DNA of 64,000 nt from Streptomyces dioscori (GTDB taxonomy: Bacteria; Actinomycetota; Actinomycetes; Streptomycetales; Streptomycetaceae). The DNA lies in contig NZ_KZ679056.1 of the NCBI RefSeq assembly GCF_003024195.1, positions 1-64,000 of the forward strand, in the 5' to 3' direction. Numbering within the stretch: the stretch's first letter is position 1; every line of letters starts with the position of its first letter. Shown in pieces: positions 18,621 to 27,778 of the stretch. The notes under the pieces were generated by a model that saw only the letters and a program-made list of their open reading frames with translations, did no database searches and was not told where the DNA came from. A program made the translations under genes and the position numbers.

Positions 18621-19400
18621 GTGAGCCTGGCCGAACAGACCGTAGTCACCGCAGCCCCGCGCCCATACGTTGTGCCCGTGCACCAACAGTCGGCCCCGCA
18701 GCCCACCCCGCCCTTCGACGCCCCGGCCGCCCGGAAACTGCGTATCGCCCTCGGCATGGGTCCCGAGCATGTCGCGTACGGGATACGGACCTCGTTCGGA
18801 CTGCCTCATGTGACACCCGACCTGGTCGACGCCTGGGAGCGGGGCCTGGTCACACCCGGTAACGGTGAACTGACAGCCCTCGCGGGCGTGTTGTGGTGCT
18901 CCCCCGGCGAACTCATCGGCGCGCCGCGGACGTTGCGCGAGCACCGGATCGCACGCGGCCTGCCGGCCGAGGACGTCGCACGCGCCGTCGGGCTCGAACT
19001 CCTCGCGTACGTACGGATGGAGGAGGCGGACGAATGGCGCGGCAGCGAACGGCAGTCGGCGGCGCTCGCCCGGGTGCTCGACCTCTCACTCGCGGACCAC
19101 GTCACGGTCACCGGCCGCGAGCCCAAGCTGGCGATGATGCTGCGCGGCGCGGTGACGACCCGCTGGCAGGCGTACGTCCGCCCGGTGGGCAAGCTGCTGA
19201 CGCTGGAGCGGCGGATCGTGGGGCACGCGCTGCGGGCCCTGCACACCGAGTACCAGGGGCGGATGGTGCCGACCCTGAGCTGGGGCGGCGGCGCGGCGGC
19301 GGCCGAGGCCGACGACGCGGGCCGCGACTTCCTGGACCGGATCGTCGACCGCTTCTGGTCGACGATCCGACGCGAGGCCGAGAGGTACGGCGACGGGTGA
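18621..19400 (+). CDS. Helix-turn-helix (XRE-like) DNA-binding protein
   Basis: 259 aa from GTG 18621 (GTG 18678 is an alternative). Two consecutive lambda-repressor-like HTH segments are visible: LRIALGMGPEHVAYGIRTSF...VDAWERG and LREHRIARGLPAEDVARAVGLELLAYVRMEEAD. An alpha-helical C-terminal half of unknown role follows (GKLLTLERRIVGHALRALHTEY). There is no Shine-Dalgarno before either start. A TAG-rich -10-like stretch at 18602-18610 would place transcription close to GTG 18621, so a leaderless mRNA is possible. It converges with pfkA, 13 bp away. Target unknown. Confidence 0.75.
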   Translation: MSLAEQTVVTAAPRPYVVPVHQQSAPQPTPPFDAPAARKLRIALGMGPEHVAYGIRTSFGLPHVTPDLVDAWERGLVTPGNGELTALAGVLWCSPGELIGAPRTLREHRIARGLPAEDVARAVGLELLAYVRMEEADEWRGSERQSAALARVLDLSLADHVTVTGREPKLAMMLRGAVTTRWQAYVRPVGKLLTLERRIVGHALRALHTEYQGRMVPTLSWGGGAAAAEADDAGRDFLDRIVDRFWSTIRREAERYGDG

Positions 19401-19413
19401 AGTCGGCTGTCGG

Positions 19414-20439
19414 CTAGAAGACCGACTCCGCCTCGTCCATCCGGTCCTTCGGGACCGTCTTCAGTTCCGTGACCGCCTCGGCCAGCGGGACCATCACGAC
19501 GTCCGTGCCGCGCAGCGCGGTCATCCGGCCGAACTCGCCGCGGTGCGCCGCCTCCACCGCGTGCCAGCCGAAGCGCGTGGCGAGGACCCGGTCGTACGCG
19601 GTCGGTGTGCCGCCGCGCTGGATGTGGCCGAGGATGACCGGCTTGGCCTCCTTGCCGAGGCGGCGCTCCAGCTCGTACGCCAGTGCCGTGCCGATGCCCT
19701 GGAAGCGCTCGTGGCCGAACTGGTCGATCTCGCCGTGGCCGTAGTCCATGCTGCCCGTGGCGGGGTGCGCGCCCTCGGCCACGCAGATGACCGCGAACTT
19801 CTTCCCGCGCGCGAAGCGCTCCTCGACCATCTTGATGAGGTCGGCCGGGTCGAAGGGGCGCTCGGGCAGGCAGATGCCGTGGGCGCCGGCGGCCATGCCG
19901 GACTCCAGGGCGATCCAGCCGGCGTGGCGGCCCATGACCTCGACGACCATCACCCGCTGGTGGGACTCGGCGGTCGTCTTGAGGCGGTCCATCGCCTCGG
20001 TCGCGACGCCGACGGCGGTGTCGAAGCCGAAGGTGCGGTCCGTCGAGGAGATGTCGTTGTCGATGGTCTTGGGGACGCCGACGACGGGCAGGCCCGCGTC
20101 CGACAGCATCCGCGCCGCCGTGAGCGTGCCCTCGCCGCCGATGGGGATCAGTACGTCGATACCGAACTCGCGCGCCATGTCCTGCGCGTTCTCGCAGGCC
20201 TCGCGGAGGCGGTCGCGCTGGAGCCGGGAGGAGCCGAGGATGGTGCCGCCGCGGGCGAGGATGCCGCTGACGGCGTCCAGGTCGAGGTTGCGGTAGCGGC
20301 CTTCGAGCAGTCCCGCGTAGCCGTCCTCGAAGCCGACGACCTCGGCGTCGTAGTTGGTGACGGCCCGGTGCACGACCGACCGGATGACGGCGTTCAGTCC
20401 CGGACAGTCGCCGCCTGCGGTAAGAACTCCGATACGCAT
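19414..20439 (-). CDS. pfkA: ATP-dependent 6-phosphofructokinase
   Basis: 341 aa from ATG 20439, with aggag ten bases upstream. It phosphorylates fructose-6-phosphate to the 1,6-bisphosphate in glycolysis. Motifs: GGDCPGLNAVIRS, the nucleotide-discriminating loop GGEGT (Gly where PPi enzymes carry Asp, hence ATP use), catalytic PKTIDNDI, and MGRHAGWIALESG. The length fits the group with the actinobacterial ATP enzymes. Divergent from pta across 296 bp, placing glycolytic entry next to acetate overflow genes. Confidence 0.95.
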   Translation of the reverse strand: MRIGVLTAGGDCPGLNAVIRSVVHRAVTNYDAEVVGFEDGYAGLLEGRYRNLDLDAVSGILARGGTILGSSRLQRDRLREACENAQDMAREFGIDVLIPIGGEGTLTAARMLSDAGLPVVGVPKTIDNDISSTDRTFGFDTAVGVATEAMDRLKTTAESHQRVMVVEVMGRHAGWIALESGMAAGAHGICLPERPFDPADLIKMVEERFARGKKFAVICVAEGAHPATGSMDYGHGEIDQFGHERFQGIGTALAYELERRLGKEAKPVILGHIQRGGTPTAYDRVLATRFGWHAVEAAHRGEFGRMTALRGTDVVMVPLAEAVTELKTVPKDRMDEAESVF

Positions 20440-20681
20440 CGTGCTGTGTCTCCTGCTCGCTGTGGGGCCGTGTCTCCTGGGGTGCCTGAGAGCCAGTCCG
20501 ATTGTTTCATGGGCCACAGGGGGCCGCTGTCCGCACCCTTCGCGCCCCCGCGACCGCTGACGCGCCCTTCTCACGCCCCCGCCAAGCCCCCCGAGCCTCT
20601 CCTCCGCCCCTCCGGAGCGCCTGTCCGCCCTTGGGCTGACGGGCGCCTTAGCCATGCCCGGAGGTATTGTCAAGAGGGCTC

Positions 20682-20707
20682 AGCCGGCGACGTCGGCTGC
20701 GTTTTTA
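20682..20707 (+). terminator. Hairpin plus T-run in the pta upstream region
   Basis: agccg pairs with cggct across a 7-nt loop and is followed by gcgttttta, about 30 bases before the pta start. It could be an attenuator of pta or a terminator for upstream transcription. The stem is only 5 bp, so evidence is weak. The rest of the pfkA/pta spacer (20440-20735) shows no gene. Confidence 0.35.
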
Positions 20708-20735
20708 CCGACATCGGAGGAAACGGAGAGCACGC

Positions 20736-22886
20736 GTGACGCGCAGCGTGTACGTGACCGGGATCGACCGAGGTGACGGCCGCCAGGTCATCGAGCTGGG
20801 AGTCATGGAGCTCCTGACCCGCCAGGTGGACCGGGTGGGGGTGTTCCGCCCCCTCGTCCACGACGGACCCGACCGGCTCTTCGAGTTGCTGCGCGCCCGC
20901 TACCGCCTCGCGCAGGACCCGGCGACGGTCTACGGCATGGACTACCACGAGGCGTCCGCGCTCCAGGCCGAGCAGGGCACCGACGAACTGGTCTCGCAGC
21001 TCGTCGACCGTTTCCACGCGGTGGCCCGCGACTACGACGTGGTCCTCGTCCTCGGTACGGACTACGCCGACACCCAGTTCCCGGACGAGCTGGCGCTCAA
21101 CGCCCGCCTGGCGAACGAGTTCGGCGCGTCCGTGATCCCCGTGGTGGGCGGCCGCAAGCAGACCGTGGAGTCGGTGCTCGCGGAGACCCGCAACGCGTTC
21201 CGCGCCTACGACGGCCTGGGCTGCGACGTCCTCGCGATGGTGGTGAACCGGGTCGCCCCCGCCGACCGCGGGGACATCCACGACCTGCTCGACAACCGCC
21301 TCCCCGTGCCCTGCTACGTACTGCCGGACGAGCCCGCGCTCTCCGCGCCGACGGTCGCCCAGATCACCCACGCCCTCGGCGGCAAGGTGCTCCTCGGCGA
21401 CGACGCGGGGCTCGCCCGCGACGCCCTGAACTTCGTGTTCGGCGGCGCGATGCTGCCGAACTTCCTGGGCGCGCTGACCCCGGGCTGCATGGTCGTCACC
21501 CCCGGCGACCGCGCCGACCTCGTGGTGGGCGCCCTCGCCGCGCACAGCGCCGGCACCCCGCCGATAGCGGGCGTGGTGCTCACCCTGAACGAGCGCCCGA
21601 GCGACCTCGTCCTCACCCTCGCCGCCCGCCTGGCCCCCGGCACCCCGGTGGTCGCCGTCGAGACGGGCTCCTTCCTCACGGCGTCCGAACTCTTCGCCAT
21701 GGAAGGCAAGCTGAACGCCGCCACGCCCCGCAAGGCGGAGACGGCGCTGGGCCTCTTCGAGCGGTACGTGGACACCGGCGGCCTCCTCAAGCGCGTCTCG
21801 GCGCCCAGCAGCGGCCGTGTCACGCCGATGATGTTCGAGCACAAGCTCCTGGAGCAGGCCCGCTCCGACAAGCGGCGCGTCGTGCTGCCCGAGGGCACCG
21901 AGCCGCGCGTGCTGCACGCCGCCGAGGTGCTGCTGCGCCGCGGTGTCTGCGACCTCACCCTGCTCGGTCCCGTCGACCAGATCCGCAAGAAGGCCGCCGA
22001 CCTCGGCATCGATCTCGGCGCCGCCCAGCTGATCGACCCGCAGACCTCCGAGCTGCGCGACCGCTTCGCCGAGCGGTACGCCGAACTCCGGTCCCACAAG
22101 GGCGTGTCCGTCGAGCTGGCGTACGACGTCGTCTCGGACGTGAACTACTTCGGCACGCTGATGGTCCAGGAGGGCCTCGCCGACGGCATGGTCTCGGGGT
22201 CGGTGCACTCCACGGCGGCCACCATCCGCCCCGCCTTCGAGATCATCAAGACCAAGCCGGAGGCGTCGATCGTCTCCTCGGTCTTCTTCATGTGCCTCGC
22301 CGACAAGGTCCTCGTGTACGGCGACTGCGCGGTCAACCCCGACCCGGACGCGGAGCAACTGGCCGACATCGCCATCCAGGCCGCCGCCACCGCCGAGCAG
22401 TTCGGTGTCGAGCCGCGGATCGCGATGCTCTCGTACTCGACGGGCACGTCCGGCTCGGGCGCGGACGTCGACAAGGTGCGGACGGCCACCGAGCTGGTCC
22501 GCTCCCGGCGGACCGATCTGAGCATCGAGGGGCCGATCCAGTACGACGCGGCCGTCGAGCCGTCCGTCGCGGCGACCAAGCTGCCGGGGTCGAAGGTCGC
22601 CGGGCAGGCGTCCGTGCTGATCTTCCCGGACCTCAACACCGGCAACAACACGTACAAGGCCGTGCAGCGCTCCGCCGGCGCGATCGCCGTCGGACCGGTC
22701 CTCCAGGGCCTGCGCAAGCCGGTCAACGACCTGTCCCGGGGCGCGCTCGTCGGGGACATCGTGAACACGGTCGCCATCACCGCGATCCAGGCCCAGGCAC
22801 AGCCCCCGGCCGCCCCGGCGCACGAGGCCCCCGCCCCCGACGCCACCCCCACCGCGACTCCGACCCCGAAGGTTCCCGTCCAGTGA
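20736..22886 (+). CDS. pta: Phosphate acetyltransferase, long form
   Basis: 716 aa from GTG 20736, with ggagag seven bases upstream; the frame is open farther upstream but without a good start. It converts acetyl-CoA and phosphate to acetyl phosphate and CoA. The N-terminal ~380 residues are the BioD-like/DRTGG regulatory part of long Pta enzymes (VYVTGIDRGDGRQVIELGVME). The C-terminal catalytic domain carries VLPEGTEPRVLHAAE, DGMVSGSVHSTAATIRPAF and SYSTGTSGSGADVDKV. A Pro/Thr/Ala-rich tail follows. Its stop overlaps ackA (GTGA), so the two form an operon. Confidence 0.96.
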   Translation: MTRSVYVTGIDRGDGRQVIELGVMELLTRQVDRVGVFRPLVHDGPDRLFELLRARYRLAQDPATVYGMDYHEASALQAEQGTDELVSQLVDRFHAVARDYDVVLVLGTDYADTQFPDELALNARLANEFGASVIPVVGGRKQTVESVLAETRNAFRAYDGLGCDVLAMVVNRVAPADRGDIHDLLDNRLPVPCYVLPDEPALSAPTVAQITHALGGKVLLGDDAGLARDALNFVFGGAMLPNFLGALTPGCMVVTPGDRADLVVGALAAHSAGTPPIAGVVLTLNERPSDLVLTLAARLAPGTPVVAVETGSFLTASELFAMEGKLNAATPRKAETALGLFERYVDTGGLLKRVSAPSSGRVTPMMFEHKLLEQARSDKRRVVLPEGTEPRVLHAAEVLLRRGVCDLTLLGPVDQIRKKAADLGIDLGAAQLIDPQTSELRDRFAERYAELRSHKGVSVELAYDVVSDVNYFGTLMVQEGLADGMVSGSVHSTAATIRPAFEIIKTKPEASIVSSVFFMCLADKVLVYGDCAVNPDPDAEQLADIAIQAAATAEQFGVEPRIAMLSYSTGTSGSGADVDKVRTATELVRSRRTDLSIEGPIQYDAAVEPSVAATKLPGSKVAGQASVLIFPDLNTGNNTYKAVQRSAGAIAVGPVLQGLRKPVNDLSRGALVGDIVNTVAITAIQAQAQPPAAPAHEAPAPDATPTATPTPKVPVQ

Positions 22887-24115
22887 GCGCCACCCGCGTC
22901 CTCGTCCTCAACTCCGGCTCGTCCTCGGTGAAGTACCAGCTGCTCGACATGAGCGACGGCAGCCGGCTGGCCGCGGGCCTGGTCGAGCGCATCGGCGAGG
23001 AGAGCTCCCGGCTCAAGCACTCCCCGCTGGCCACGGGCGGCGAGAACCGCGAGAGCGAAGGACGGATCGCCGACCACGAGGCCGCGCTGAAGGCCGTCGC
23101 CGAGGAGCTGTCGAGGGACGGGCTCGGGCTGGACTCCCCCGAACTGGCCGCGATCGGCCACCGGGTCGTGCACGGCGGCCGGAAGTTCACCCGGCCGACC
23201 GTCGTCGACGACGCGGTCCTCGCCGAGATCGAGCGCCTCATCCCGGTGGCGCCGCTGCACAACCCGGCCAACCTCACCGGCATCCGTACCGCCCAGGCGC
23301 TGCGTCCCGACCTCCCCCAGGTCGCCGTCTTCGACACGGCGTTCCACACGACGATGCCGGAGTCCGCGGCCCGCTACGCCATCGACGTGAAGACCGCGGA
23401 CGAGCACCGCATCCGCCGGTACGGCTTCCACGGCACCTCGCACGCGTACGTGTCCCGCAAGGCCGCCGAGCTGCTCGGGCGGGCCCCCGAGGACGTGAAC
23501 GTCATCGTGCTGCACCTGGGCAACGGCGCGTCGGCGTCGGCGGTCGAGGGCGGCCGGTGCGTGGACACCTCCATGGGGCTGACGCCCTTGGAGGGGCTCG
23601 TGATGGGTACGCGCTCCGGAGACGTGGATCCGGCGGTCATCTTCCATTTGATGCGCGTTGGCGAAATGTCCACGGACGAGATCGACACTCTGCTCAACAA
23701 GAAGAGCGGTCTGCTCGGACTGTGCGGTGACAACGACATGCGGGAGATCCGCCGCCGTATCGACGGGGGCGGTGCGGACGCCTCACCGGCACAGCTCGCC
23801 TTCGACATCTACATACACCGGTTGAAGAAGTACATCGGCGCGTATTACGCGGTACTGGGCCGGGTGGACGCGGTCGTCTTCACGGCCGGCGTCGGGGAGA
23901 ACGCGGCCCCGGTGCGCGAGGCCGCGATCGCGGGCCTGGACGCCCTGGGCCTGGCCGTCGACGGCGGCCTGAACGCCGTACGGTCCGACGCGCCGCGGCT
24001 GATCTCGCCCGAGGGCGCACGGGTCGCGGTGGCCGTCGTGCCGACGGACGAGGAACTGGAGATCGCGCACCAGACGTACGCGCTCGTGCAGGACGGGAAC
24101 GCCGGGGCTGCCTGA
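22883..24115 (+). CDS. ackA: Acetate kinase
   Basis: 410 aa from GTG 22883, overlapping the pta stop by 4 bp. It makes acetate and ATP from acetyl phosphate, or the reverse. ASKHA-fold signatures: VLVLNSGSSSVKYQLL, ATP/metal-side TPLEGLVMGTRSGDVDP, GFHGTSHAYVS and FTAGVGENAAPVRE. Translational coupling to pta gives the acetyl-CoA/acetate interconversion pathway. The start of pyk lies 145 bp downstream with its own promoter. Confidence 0.97.
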   Translation: MSATRVLVLNSGSSSVKYQLLDMSDGSRLAAGLVERIGEESSRLKHSPLATGGENRESEGRIADHEAALKAVAEELSRDGLGLDSPELAAIGHRVVHGGRKFTRPTVVDDAVLAEIERLIPVAPLHNPANLTGIRTAQALRPDLPQVAVFDTAFHTTMPESAARYAIDVKTADEHRIRRYGFHGTSHAYVSRKAAELLGRAPEDVNVIVLHLGNGASASAVEGGRCVDTSMGLTPLEGLVMGTRSGDVDPAVIFHLMRVGEMSTDEIDTLLNKKSGLLGLCGDNDMREIRRRIDGGGADASPAQLAFDIYIHRLKKYIGAYYAVLGRVDAVVFTAGVGENAAPVREAAIAGLDALGLAVDGGLNAVRSDAPRLISPEGARVAVAVVPTDEELEIAHQTYALVQDGNAGAA

Positions 24116-24219
24116 AAAAGCCTCGAAAACATTAAAAAGTCTGCTGGGAGAACGACGGGAAAACAGCCGGTCAGGTCCACGCCTGAGCGCACACCCGCCC
24201 ATTTGTATCTTCCACCAGA

Positions 24220-24253
24220 CGGAATATTCCGAAGCGAAACAAACCGATAGGAT
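24220..24253 (+). promoter_or_regulatory. pyk promoter with palindrome, probably leaderless
   Basis: A -10-like TAGGAT (24248-24253) ends 7 nt before the pyk ATG, so transcription should begin at or next to the start codon. There is no Shine-Dalgarno. A perfect 12-bp palindrome cggaatattccg (24220-24231) lies in the -35 area and may be an operator. Confidence 0.5.
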
Positions 24254-24260
24254 CGCCCTC

Positions 24261-25679
24261 ATGCGCCGTTCCAAAATCGTCTGCACACTCGGTCCCGCCG
24301 TCGACTCCCACGAACAGCTCGTCTCGCTGATCGAGGCCGGCATGAACGTGGCCCGTTTCAACTTCAGCCACGGCTCCCACGCCGAGCACCAGGGCCGCTA
24401 CGAGCGGGTCCGCTCCGCCGCCCGGGAGACCGGCCGCGCCATCGGCGTCCTGGCCGACCTCCAGGGCCCGAAGATCCGGCTGGAGACCTTCGCCGAGGGC
24501 CCCGTCGAGCTGGAGCGCGGTGACGAGTTCACCATCACGACCGAGGACGTCCCGGGCGACAAGTCGATCTGCGGCACCACCTACAAGGGTCTGCCGGGCG
24601 ATGTCTCCAAGGGCGACCAGGTCCTGATCAACGACGGCAACGTCGAGCTGCGGGTCGTCGAGGTCGACGGTCCGAACGTGAAGACGATCGTCATCGAGGG
24701 CGGTGTCATCTCGGACCACAAGGGCATCAACCTGCCCGGTACGGCCGTCAACGTGCCGGCGCTGTCCGAGAAGGACGTCGACGACCTGCGCTTCGCCCTG
24801 CAGATGGGCTGCGACCTGGTCGCGCTGTCCTTCGTGCGCGACGCCCACGACGTGAACGACGTCCACAAGATCATGGACGAGGAGGGCCGCCGGGTCCCCG
24901 TCATCGCCAAGGTGGAGAAGCCCCAGGCGGTGGAGAACATGGAGGCCGTCGTGGCGGCCTTCGACGGTGTCATGGTGGCCCGTGGCGACCTCGCCGTCGA
25001 GTACCCGCTGGAGCGGGTCCCGATGGTGCAGAAGCGCCTCGTGGAGCTGTGCCGGCGCAACGCCAAGCCGGTGATCGTCGCGACCCAGATGATGGAGTCG
25101 ATGATCACCAACTCCCGCCCGACGCGCGCCGAGGCGTCCGACGTGGCCAACGCGATCCTGGACGGGGCGGACGCGGTCATGCTGTCGGCCGAGTCCAGCG
25201 TCGGCGCGTACCCGATCGAGACCGTGAAGACGATGTCGAAGATCGTCGTCGCGGCCGAGGAGGAGCTGCTCTCCAAGGGCCTGCAGCCGCTCGTGCCCGG
25301 CAAGAAGCCCCGTACGCAGGGTGGTTCCGTGGCCCGTGCCGCGTGCGAGATCGCGGACTTCCTGGGCGGCAAGGGCCTGGTGGCGTTCACCAAGTCCGGT
25401 GACACCGCCCGCCGTCTGTCCCGCTACCGCGCGGCCCAGCCGATCCAGGCGTTCACCACGGACGAGGGCACCCGCAACCAGCTCTCGCTGAGCTGGGGCG
25501 TCGAGTCGCACGTCGTGCCGTTCGTGCACAGCACCGACGAGATGGTCGAACTGGTCGACAGCGAGCTGCGCAAGCTCAAGAGCTTCAGCGAGGGCGACAT
25601 CGTCGTGATGACCGCCGGTTCGCCCCCCGGCGTCACGGGCACCACGAACATGGTCCGAGTCCACCACCTGGGCGGCTGA
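24261..25679 (+). CDS. pyk: Pyruvate kinase
   Basis: 472 aa. Transfers phosphate from phosphoenolpyruvate to ADP, the last step of glycolysis. Motifs: MRRSKIVCTLGPAVDS, NVARFNFSHGSH, signature IAKVEKPQAVENME, MVARGDLAVEYP and VATQMMESM. The C-terminal allosteric domain ends VTGTTNMVRVHHLGG. The ATG at 24261 has no ribosome site and sits 7 nt after a -10 element, implying leaderless translation. It stands alone, followed by a hairpin terminator. Streptomyces usually have two pyruvate kinases. Confidence 0.97.
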   Translation: MRRSKIVCTLGPAVDSHEQLVSLIEAGMNVARFNFSHGSHAEHQGRYERVRSAARETGRAIGVLADLQGPKIRLETFAEGPVELERGDEFTITTEDVPGDKSICGTTYKGLPGDVSKGDQVLINDGNVELRVVEVDGPNVKTIVIEGGVISDHKGINLPGTAVNVPALSEKDVDDLRFALQMGCDLVALSFVRDAHDVNDVHKIMDEEGRRVPVIAKVEKPQAVENMEAVVAAFDGVMVARGDLAVEYPLERVPMVQKRLVELCRRNAKPVIVATQMMESMITNSRPTRAEASDVANAILDGADAVMLSAESSVGAYPIETVKTMSKIVVAAEEELLSKGLQPLVPGKKPRTQGGSVARAACEIADFLGGKGLVAFTKSGDTARRLSRYRAAQPIQAFTTDEGTRNQLSLSWGVESHVVPFVHSTDEMVELVDSELRKLKSFSEGDIVVMTAGSPPGVTGTTNMVRVHHLGG

Positions 25680-25708
25680 CCACCTCCCGTACGCAGCCGT
25701 ACGCGACT

Positions 25709-25741
25709 GAGGGCGCTCCCTGGTTCACAGGGGGCGCCCTC
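25709..25741 (+). terminator. Hairpin after pyk
   Basis: gagggcgc (25709-25716) pairs with gcgccctc (25734-25741) around a 17-nt loop, 30 bases after the pyk stop. No T-run, as is common in Streptomyces terminators. Confidence 0.55.
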
Positions 25742-25787
25742 GGTGCGTTCAGTCGTTCCTGCCGTTCTGCCTACGGCGTCCCGGGGT

Positions 25788-27095
25788 CTAGCCGAGCGGT
25801 GTGTTGTACTGCCGCATCCCGGGGATCGTCAGGTCTCCGCCGAACTGGGCGGCCTGGACGACCTTCACCTTTGTGAAGTAGATCAGCGGGATGTTCAGCG
25901 GCGGAGGGTTCTCCGGGTCGAACGTGATCGGGATCAGACCGAGCAGGTTGCCGGAGATGCTCTCCGTGTACATGACCGTCTTGCCGTTCTTGATGGTGGA
26001 CGTCGTGCCGCTGCCCCCCTGGACGTGGTAGCGCACTCCGGCGTCCTTGTCGTCGACCGTCTGGTGCAGGTCGCCGATGTCGGTGCCGTTGGAGATGACG
26101 TACTTCAGGACCTTCTTGACCGAGCCGTTGGCGGTCTTCACCTTGACGATGCCCTGGTAGTCGGCGCCCTTGAGGGTCAGGGAGCTGGCCTCCAGCATCC
26201 ACGGGTCGTCGGCCAGAGCGGGGATGCCCTGCTCGACACCGCTCTCGTCGTCCGTGGCGGCCGGGCAGTCGTCGGGGTCCGTGGTGGAGCTCGCGGACGG
26301 GCTGGGCGTCGGGGAGGCGGTGGCCGCGTCCTCCACCTCGTCCTCGGCGTCCTTCGCGGCCTCGGACGCCTTGTCGGTCGCGTCCTTGACCGTGTCCTCG
26401 GCCGTGCCGGCCGTGTCCTTGACGGTGTCCTCGGCCTTGTCGGCCGGGTCGGACGCGCTCTTCGTGGCCGAGGGGCTGGGCGTGGCGGACGGCTCCGCGG
26501 TGGGGGTCGCGGTCTCCTTCCCGCCGGGCGTGAGGATGTCCTCAAGCGCGTCGCCGATCTCGTCCAGGACGTTGCCGCTGCTCTGCGAGGGGCTGGGCGT
26601 CGGCGTGGACGCGCCGCCCCCGGACTCGGCCGGCTTGCTCGTCGAGGCGGACGGCGTGGGGTCGGGCTTGTCCTCGGAACCTGAATCCGAGGAAGAGCCG
26701 TCGCCCGTCGAACCGTCGCCCGCGGAGTCCTCGTCCGCGGAGTCCTCGTCGTCGGCGGGAGCGCTCGTCGAGGCGGAGGGCGACGGGGTGGCCGTCGGGT
26801 CCTTCTCCTCGTCGGCCTTGTCGTCCTTGGCGCTGTCGTCCAGTGCCTCGACGCAGTCCTTGTACTCGTCGATCGTGAGGTTCTTCGCCGACGGCTTGTC
26901 GTCGGCCTGGGCGAGGGTCGGTGTGAACCCCATGCCCATGAGGATCGCGGTCGGCATCGACGCTATGGCTATCGCCTTGCCCGCGGGCACGTGCAGCCTG
27001 GTGAACAGCGGTTTCCTGGGGGCTGCGTGCCGCGGCCCGGTTCTCTCACGGGACTCGCCCGCGGAGTCCGCGTAGTGGACCTCGTCAGCCGGCAC
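25788..27095 (-). CDS. Secreted/anchored protein with Pro/Ser/Thr/Asp-rich linker (DUF6230/DUF6114 cluster)
   Basis: 435 aa from GTG 27095 (gggagg upstream); ATG 27119 is an alternative. After a basic N-terminus, one hydrophobic segment (AIAIASMPTAILMGMGFTPTLAQA) serves as signal or anchor. A central ~230-residue low-complexity region is rich in Asp, Ser, Thr, Pro and Ala with TPSPSAS-type repeats and an Ala/Asp/Lys segment (AEDTVKDTAG repeated). The last ~150 residues are a globular domain (LTLKGADYQGIVKVKTANGSV to FDPENPPPLNIPLIYF). Its start overlaps the end of the DUF6114 gene, so it is the last gene of that operon. Function unknown; the architecture suggests a wall-spanning stalk carrying a small beta domain. 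Confidence 0.75.
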   Translation of the reverse strand: MPADEVHYADSAGESRERTGPRHAAPRKPLFTRLHVPAGKAIAIASMPTAILMGMGFTPTLAQADDKPSAKNLTIDEYKDCVEALDDSAKDDKADEEKDPTATPSPSASTSAPADDEDSADEDSAGDGSTGDGSSSDSGSEDKPDPTPSASTSKPAESGGGASTPTPSPSQSSGNVLDEIGDALEDILTPGGKETATPTAEPSATPSPSATKSASDPADKAEDTVKDTAGTAEDTVKDATDKASEAAKDAEDEVEDAATASPTPSPSASSTTDPDDCPAATDDESGVEQGIPALADDPWMLEASSLTLKGADYQGIVKVKTANGSVKKVLKYVISNGTDIGDLHQTVDDKDAGVRYHVQGGSGTTSTIKNGKTVMYTESISGNLLGLIPITFDPENPPPLNIPLIYFTKVKVVQAAQFGGDLTIPGMRQYNTPLG

Positions 27096-27636
27096 TGTGC
27101 CTCCCGTTCGCCCCGTCATTGGGGCTCGTTCCTGACAGATCGTTCGGCCCGCTCGCCCCGTCGGCCGGCGCGGCCTGCGGAACGCCTCCCTTGTCCGTAC
27201 GGTCCGTCTCGGTCCGACGCGCGGCCGACTCCTCGCCCGGCACCCACGCGACCGCCATCCCGCCGCCCACCAGGGCCAGCAGGAAACCGATCAGGAAGCC
27301 TCCGAGGTTCGACACGGGGATGGAGACCAGCCCCAGCAGGATCGCCGCGACTCCGGCGAAGACCCGCACGTGCTTCTGGTACCAGAGGCTGATTCCGAGC
27401 ACGCCGAGGAGCACGCCGATGATGAGCGAACCGGCACCCGCGGTCGTCGCCATGGCCAGCGTGAGATGCCCGATCTGAAGGTTCGCATACGGGAAGTAAG
27501 CGATCGGGAATCCCGCGAGCAGGATGAACAGGCCGGCCCAGAACGGACGGCCACCACGCCAGACACGGAACCGCAGCCGCCAGTAGGTGATTTGACCGCG
27601 CGCGGCAGGATTCCCTGCAGGAGTCTCGGCGCTCAT
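27085..27636 (-). CDS. DUF6114 membrane protein
   Basis: 183 aa from ATG 27636, with ggGAG nine bases upstream. Four predicted hydrophobic segments (FWAGLFILLAGFPIAYF, LAMATTAGAGSLIIGVLLG, VFAGVAAILLGLVSIPV, GGFLIGFLLALVGGGMAVAW) match the DUF6114 pattern. It lies between a DUF6230 gene and the stalk-like secreted protein, the usual actinobacterial order. Function is not established; co-occurrence suggests it works in the membrane with the secreted DUF6230 partner. The C-terminus is polar, Asp/Ser/Gly-rich. Confidence 0.85.
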   Translation of the reverse strand: MSAETPAGNPAARGQITYWRLRFRVWRGGRPFWAGLFILLAGFPIAYFPYANLQIGHLTLAMATTAGAGSLIIGVLLGVLGISLWYQKHVRVFAGVAAILLGLVSIPVSNLGGFLIGFLLALVGGGMAVAWVPGEESAARRTETDRTDKGGVPQAAPADGASGPNDLSGTSPNDGANGRHSAG

Positions 27637-27679
27637 GGAAAACAGCTCCCTGGAACGGCGTTGCTGTGAGAGGTTCACG

Positions 27680-27726
27680 TACTGCTCAGAAGGACTGAGC
27701 AAGGTACTGCTCAGGAGGACTGAGCA
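27680..27726 (-). repeat. Tandem 22-bp hairpin repeats between DUF6230 and DUF6114 genes
   Basis: Two direct copies (27680-27701 and 27705-27726) differ at one base. Each contains the inverted pair tgctcag/ctgagca, so the intercistronic RNA would form twin hairpins upstream of the DUF6114 ribosome site. Confidence 0.75.
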
Positions 27727-27778
27727 GGGGGACGGGTGGGCGAGGCAGCACAGGCTCCCTCACCCACCCAGGGAGTGC

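Noticed and set aside
19414..20439. PPi-dependent phosphofructokinase
   Set aside because: The GGEGT loop has Gly at the position where PPi enzymes have Asp; ATP use is expected.
20670..22823. 717-codon minus-strand frame over pta
   Set aside because: Shadow of the pta codon bias; pta and ackA motifs are complete.
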